From Nonomuraea candida (lineage in GTDB: Bacteria; Actinomycetota; Actinomycetes; Streptosporangiales; Streptosporangiaceae), in the NCBI RefSeq assembly GCF_000725485.1, contig NZ_JOAG01000017.1, positions 62,001 to 126,000 on the forward strand: a DNA stretch of 64,000 nucleotides, in the 5' to 3' direction. Under the pieces are notes generated by a model, which searched no databases, was not told where the DNA came from, and worked only from the letters and a program-made list of their open reading frames with translations. The position numbers and the translations under genes were made by a program. Shown piece after piece: positions 59,762-64,000 of the stretch; position 1 is the stretch's first letter, and each line of letters starts with the position of its first letter.

Positions 59762-60193
59762 ATGTTGCGAGGACTCACCACCACCGCCTTCTACTCGCCC
59801 GACTTCGACGCGACCCGGCGCTGGTACACCGAGCTGTTCGGCATCCCGCCCTACATGGACACCCCCGGCTACATGGAATGGCGCATCGGCGACTACCAGC
59901 ACGAGTTCGGGGTCATCAACAGCGCGTACGCCGGCAGCGAGCTGGCCAGGACCCCGGCCCCCGACACGATCGGCGGGCCGGCGGGCGCCCTCGTCTACTG
60001 GCACGTGGACGACGTGCCCGCCGCCCTCGAACGGCTCGTGGCGATGGGCGCCAAGGAGCACGACTCGCCGCACGACCGGGGCGTCGGCTTCATCACCGCC
60101 TCCGTGATCGACCCCTGGGGCAACGTGCTCGGCGTCATGTACAACCCGCACTACCTGGAGATCCTCGCCTCGATCAAGGAGGGGCGGTCGTGA
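59762..60193 (+). CDS. VOC (glyoxalase/bleomycin resistance) family protein
   Basis: A 143-residue protein; the ATG follows GAGGAGAGG. Two beta-alpha-beta-beta-beta units are visible: TTTAFYSPDFDATRRWYTELFGI and YWHVDDVPAALERLVAMGAK, ending VIDPWGNVLGVMYNP. Metal-binding residues typical of glyoxalase I are not obvious, so it may bind rather than transform a small molecule. Its stop overlaps the start of the YdeI-like gene (GTGA), showing co-translation. Confidence 0.9.
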   Translation: MLRGLTTTAFYSPDFDATRRWYTELFGIPPYMDTPGYMEWRIGDYQHEFGVINSAYAGSELARTPAPDTIGGPAGALVYWHVDDVPAALERLVAMGAKEHDSPHDRGVGFITASVIDPWGNVLGVMYNPHYLEILASIKEGRS

Positions 60194-60510
60194 ACGTCTT
60201 CACCGACGCCGCCGCCTGGCGCGACTGGCTGGCCGCGCACCACGCCTCGGAGCGCGAGGTGTGGGTGGTGCTGGCCAAGAAGGGCACGACGGAGCCGACC
60301 AGTCTCACGTACGAGCAGGCTCTGCAGGAGGCGTTGTGCTACGGCTGGATCGACGGCCTGACCCGGAGCCGGGACGCCGCGACGTACGTCCAGCGCTACA
60401 CCCCGCGCCGCCCGCGCAGTTCCTGGTCCGCGCGCAACCTCGCCCGGGTGGCCCGCCTGCGCGAGGAGGGCCGCATGCGACCGCCCGGCCTGGCCGCGCT
60501 GAACGCCTGA
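60190..60510 (+). CDS. YdeI/OmpD-associated family protein, shortened
   Basis: A 106-residue protein, GTG start. It carries the YdeI signature EREVWVVLAKKGT, then LTYEQALQEALCYGWIDGLTRS and YVQRYTPRRPRSSWSARN. Full-length relatives are about 190 residues; this one stops soon after GRMRPPGLAALNA. It lacks the C-terminal part, either because of a nonsense change or a natural short form. Homologues are annotated as bacteriocin-protection proteins, but function is uncertain. It is coupled to the VOC gene. Confidence 0.82.
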   Translation: MNVFTDAAAWRDWLAAHHASEREVWVVLAKKGTTEPTSLTYEQALQEALCYGWIDGLTRSRDAATYVQRYTPRRPRSSWSARNLARVARLREEGRMRPPGLAALNA

Positions 60511-60626
60511 GCGCGGGCCTCCGCCGACGGCCGCGCCGGCGCTTCCCCCATTCCTGGTCGTGGTTTTCATGGAGTTCTTAGACGGACTTTGTGGCACTTT
60601 TGACCGAAATTTATGACGATGGGGCG

Positions 60627-61505
60627 ATGGAGCGCGTGCCGCAACAGGCCGACGCGGCCGGGGCGGCCGGGGCGGCCGCGGCTCAGGACGCCGTCGCCCC
60701 GGAGGCCGGGGCCCGGGCTGCCGCTGTCCCGGAGGCCGGGGCTCGGGGTGCCGTCGCGGGGAGGGCTCGGCGACGTCTCGTCGCCGGGGGCGGCGCCCTG
60801 GTCGTCGTGGCGGCGCTGGCGTACTGGCTGGGCAGCGGGAGCGGCGGCGGTGAGGTGGCCGCGGCCGGGCCGAGCGCGACGCCGACGCCGACGCCGACGC
60901 CCGGCGCGACGCTCACGGTGCCCGACCTGTACGAGAGGGTCGGCCCGTCGGTGGTGGTCATCCAGGCCGGGAAGTCGCTCGGCACCGGGGTGATCGCGGC
61001 CGACGACGGGACGATCCTGACCGCGTACCACGTCGTCAAGGGCGCGAAGGACGTCAGGCTGACGTTCGCCGACGGCACCAAGGCGAAGGCCGTCGTCGCG
61101 TCGTCGAACCCCAAGCGCGACGTCGCCACCCTCAAGCCCGCCGAGCTGCCGGAGCTCGTCGTCCCGGCCACGCTCGGCGGCGGCGTGGCCGTCGGCGCGC
61201 CCGTCGTGGCGATCGGCAACCCGCTGGGCCTGACCTACAGCGTCTCCACCGGCGTCGTGTCGGGGCTGAACCGCAGCGCCGAGGAGGGCGGCCTGAGCGG
61301 TCTCATCCAGTTCGACGCCTCGGTGAACCCGGGCAGCTCCGGCGGCCCCCTCCTGGACGGCCGCGGCCTCGTCGTCGGGATCGTCGTCTCGATCGCCGAC
61401 CCGGGCGGGGACGAGGCGTTCGCCGGCATCGCGTTCGCGGTGCCGATCGGCGTGGCGCTGGGCGACGAGGGCGACGGCCCGCCGGGCGGCGGGCCGCTGA
61501 TCTGA
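60627..61505 (+). CDS. Membrane-anchored trypsin-like (HtrA-type) serine protease
   Basis: A 292-residue protein. A repetitive Ala/Glu/Gly-rich cytoplasmic part (PEAGARAAAVPEAGARGAV) precedes one membrane helix (about 48-68), then a TPTPTPTPG linker and the protease domain outside. The triad is His135 (TAYHVV), Asp165 (KRDVATL) and Ser238 (NPGSSGGP). No PDZ domain follows, so it is a short HtrA relative. It may clip envelope proteins. A GTG 12 codons upstream has no ribosome site. It precedes the MoxR gene by 36 bp. Confidence 0.85.
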   Translation: MERVPQQADAAGAAGAAAAQDAVAPEAGARAAAVPEAGARGAVAGRARRRLVAGGGALVVVAALAYWLGSGSGGGEVAAAGPSATPTPTPTPGATLTVPDLYERVGPSVVVIQAGKSLGTGVIAADDGTILTAYHVVKGAKDVRLTFADGTKAKAVVASSNPKRDVATLKPAELPELVVPATLGGGVAVGAPVVAIGNPLGLTYSVSTGVVSGLNRSAEEGGLSGLIQFDASVNPGSSGGPLLDGRGLVVGIVVSIADPGGDEAFAGIAFAVPIGVALGDEGDGPPGGGPLI

Positions 61506-61541
61506 CCCAGCCGATTGCGGAACCACCAGAAGGACGACCAT

Positions 61542-62531
<990 letters not shown>

Positions 62532-62540
62532 GCCGCCGCC

Positions 62541-63425
62541 ATGGCCACCGCCCCCGAGAGACTCCTGCTCCGCCTGGAGTGGAAGGTCGTGCGCCGGCTC
62601 GACGGCCGGCTCCAGGGCGCCCACCGCACCGCGTACCGGGGCTCCGGGATCGACTTCACCGGGCTGCGCGCGTACGGCGCGGGCGACGACGCGCGGCACA
62701 TCGACTGGAACGTCACCGCGCGGCTGGACGAGCCGCACCTGCGGGTGTTCACCGAGGACCGGGAGCTGACCGCGTGGCTCGTGCTCGACCGGTCGGCCTC
62801 GATGGCGGCCGGGCGGCCGGGGCGCGGCAAGCACGACGTGCTGGCCGAGCTGGCGCTCGTCCTCGCCCGGCTGTTCGGGCGGGGCGGCAACCGCGTCGGC
62901 GCGCTGCTGTACGACACCGGGATGGTGCGCGTCGTGCCGCCGGGCACCTCACGGCGGCACGCGCTGCGGATCGCCGCCGAGCTGGAGCGCACCGCCGGGA
63001 CGCGCGGCGGCGCCACCACCGACCTGGCCGAGATGCTGGACGCGGCCGGCCGCCTCGCCCGCCGCCGGGCGCTCATCGTCGTGCTGTCGGACTTCATCGG
63101 CGACGGCGACTGGGAACGCGCGCTCCAGCGGCTGGCCCGGCGGCACGAGGTGGTCGCCCTGCGGATCGTGGACGCCGCCGACGACGTGCTGCCCGAGGCC
63201 GGGCTGATCGTGGTCGAGGACGCCGAGACCGGCGAGCAGCTCGTCGTCGACTCCGCCGACCCGCTGCTGCGCGTACGCCTGCGCGAGGCCGTCGGCGCCC
63301 GCGACGCCCGGCTCGCGGCGGGCATGCGCCGGGCCGGGGTGCCCGTCCACCGGATCGACACCGATCGCGACCTGGCCGAGGCGCTGGTCGAGGTGGTCGC
63401 CAGAACCCGGGACCGCGCGCCGTGA
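62541..63425 (+). CDS. DUF58 (VWA-like) protein of the MoxR operon
   Basis: A 294-residue protein. The DUF58 core is DFTGLRAYGAGDDARHIDWN (about 34-53), followed by LVLDRSASM, a MIDAS-like DxSxS metal-ion motif. The remainder has a Rossmann-like VWA fold. It is a cytoplasmic partner of MoxR. The stop overlaps a GTG of a tiny reading frame that ends where the VWA membrane gene starts. Confidence 0.93.
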   Translation: MATAPERLLLRLEWKVVRRLDGRLQGAHRTAYRGSGIDFTGLRAYGAGDDARHIDWNVTARLDEPHLRVFTEDRELTAWLVLDRSASMAAGRPGRGKHDVLAELALVLARLFGRGGNRVGALLYDTGMVRVVPPGTSRRHALRIAAELERTAGTRGGATTDLAEMLDAAGRLARRRALIVVLSDFIGDGDWERALQRLARRHEVVALRIVDAADDVLPEAGLIVVEDAETGEQLVVDSADPLLRVRLREAVGARDARLAAGMRRAGVPVHRIDTDRDLAEALVEVVARTRDRAP

Positions 63426-63487
63426 CCGGGCCCGCCCGCGCGGCCGGCACGGACGACGCCCTGGCCGGGGCGGAGGAGCGCTCATGA
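63422..63487 (+). CDS. Possible 21-residue coupling peptide
   Basis: A GTG in a GTGA overlap with the DUF58 stop opens a reading frame of 21 codons (Ala/Gly-rich, ending AGAEERS) whose TGA overlaps the ATG of the VWA gene (ATGA). It may serve only to carry ribosomes from one gene to the next, or be a relic of a lost gene. The codon pattern alone does not prove translation. Confidence 0.35.
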   Translation: MTGPARAAGTDDALAGAEERS

Positions 63488-64000
63488 CCCTGGACTCGCC
63501 GCTGCTGCTGGCCGCCGGGCTGCTCGTCACGGCGGCGCTCGCCTGGGCGGCCGTCGTCTCGGCCCGCCGCCGGAGGGCCGTGCTCGCGGCGGCCGGTGTC
63601 GCCGTGCGGGGCGGGCGGCGGGCGTACCTCGGGACCGGCCTGACGATCGCCGGCGTCGGGGTGCTCGCGGTCGCCACCGCCGGACCCGCCGCCATGGTGC
63701 CGGTCCCGCGCACGGCGGGCACCGTCGTCCTCGCCATCGACGTCTCCAACAGCATGGCGGCCGACGACGTCGCACCCACCCGGCTGGCGGCCGCACAGCG
63801 GGCGGCGCGCGCGTTCGTGGCGGCCCAGCCGGACAGCGTGGACATCGGGGTCGTCGCGTTCGAACGGCGCGGGCTCACCACCGCCCGCCCCGACCCCGAC
63901 CACTCGCTCGCGCTCAAGGCCATCGACCGGCTGAAGCCCACCGGCGGCACCTCGCTGGGGCCCGCCATCCTCGCCTCGCTGTCGGCGATCACCGGCAGGC
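63484..64000 (+). CDS. VWA-domain membrane protein (BatA-like), cut by window edge
   Basis: From the ATG at 63484 the frame stays open to the window end (172 codons). Two membrane helices (about 5-25 and 48-70) flank a short basic loop; the VWA domain begins with VVLAIDVSNSMAADDVAPTRL, a complete DxSxS metal-ion site, followed by VDIGVVAFERRGL and the Thr of GGTSLGPAI. It matches BatA-type proteins of MoxR operons, thought to act in envelope maintenance. The C terminus is beyond the window. Confidence 0.9.
   Translation, partial: MTLDSPLLLAAGLLVTAALAWAAVVSARRRRAVLAAAGVAVRGGRRAYLGTGLTIAGVGVLAVATAGPAAMVPVPRTAGTVVLAIDVSNSMAADDVAPTRLAAAQRAARAFVAAQPDSVDIGVVAFERRGLTTARPDPDHSLALKAIDRLKPTGGTSLGPAILASLSAITGR

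Overview
This is a contiguous chromosomal stretch from a high-GC (roughly 70 % or more) actinomycete. Evidence for that placement: GTG and TTG starts next to strong Shine-Dalgarno sequences, long stop-free shadow frames opposite almost every gene, F420-type PPOX oxidoreductases, a mycothiol-type DsbA-fold protein, zinc-finger anti-sigma/ECF pairs, rare TTA codons and many TetR, LacI, GntR, MarR and ArsR regulators. The gene style resembles Streptosporangiales such as Nonomuraea, but that is inference. I saw no rRNA, tRNA, CRISPR array, insertion sequence, prophage or replication origin.

Layout. 0-4 kb: edge of an FAD monooxygenase divergent from a TetR regulator across three operator repeats spaced exactly 25 bp; a DUF3140/SnoaL/unknown operon; a LacI regulator; a TusA-like protein. 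3.9-6 kb: an orphan membrane histidine kinase. 6-18 kb: a carbohydrate locus, with an ABC sugar importer (binding lipoprotein and two permeases, no ATPase), a GH127 beta-L-arabinofuranosidase and a 1332-residue secreted multidomain glycosidase-like protein in one overlapping operon, a divergent LacI regulator, and then a secreted GH5 mannanase with FN3 and CBM2. 18-23.7 kb: a three-subunit molybdenum hydroxylase of PaoABC type flanked by two TetR genes and a DUF1348 protein. 23.7-27 kb: small proteins and a secreted PL1 pectate lyase. 26.9-31.3 kb: an ECF sigma / zinc-finger membrane protein / ABC transporter operon. 31.4-34.4 kb: a GntR-controlled aromatic ring-cleavage pair and a PPOX protein. 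34.5-38.2 kb: a heterodimeric ABC exporter with one degenerate ATP site. 38-49.8 kb: serine hydrolase, Clp-N/HTH protein, Mrr-like nuclease, pRiA4b ORF-3-like protein, a divergent NAD-dependent DNA ligase, an XRE regulator and small enzymes. 50-57.6 kb: P450, secreted small protein, secreted phospholipase A2, MarR/MFS efflux pair, Tat-type PL8 polysaccharide lyase. 57.6-59.6 kb: DUF4396 protein and an ArsR/CDF metal-efflux pair. 59.7-64 kb: a VOC/YdeI pair, a membrane-anchored trypsin-like protease and the start of a MoxR/DUF58/VWA operon that runs off the window.

Four patterns deserve attention. (1) At least eight genes carry short tandem repeats that begin at, or within a few bases of, their own stop codon; units are 14 to 55 bp and unrelated in sequence. 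(2) Four other genes carry in-frame tandem repeats (36, 36, 15 and 18 bp) that expand low-complexity protein segments. (3) LacI-type operator sequences lie inside coding regions and appear to force rare TTA codons (importer, large secreted protein, mannanase). (4) The ABC exporter pair shows a coherent degenerate nucleotide site split across its two subunits. Nothing here is clearly a new defence or mobile system. The repeat patterns and coding-region operators are the most unusual signals.
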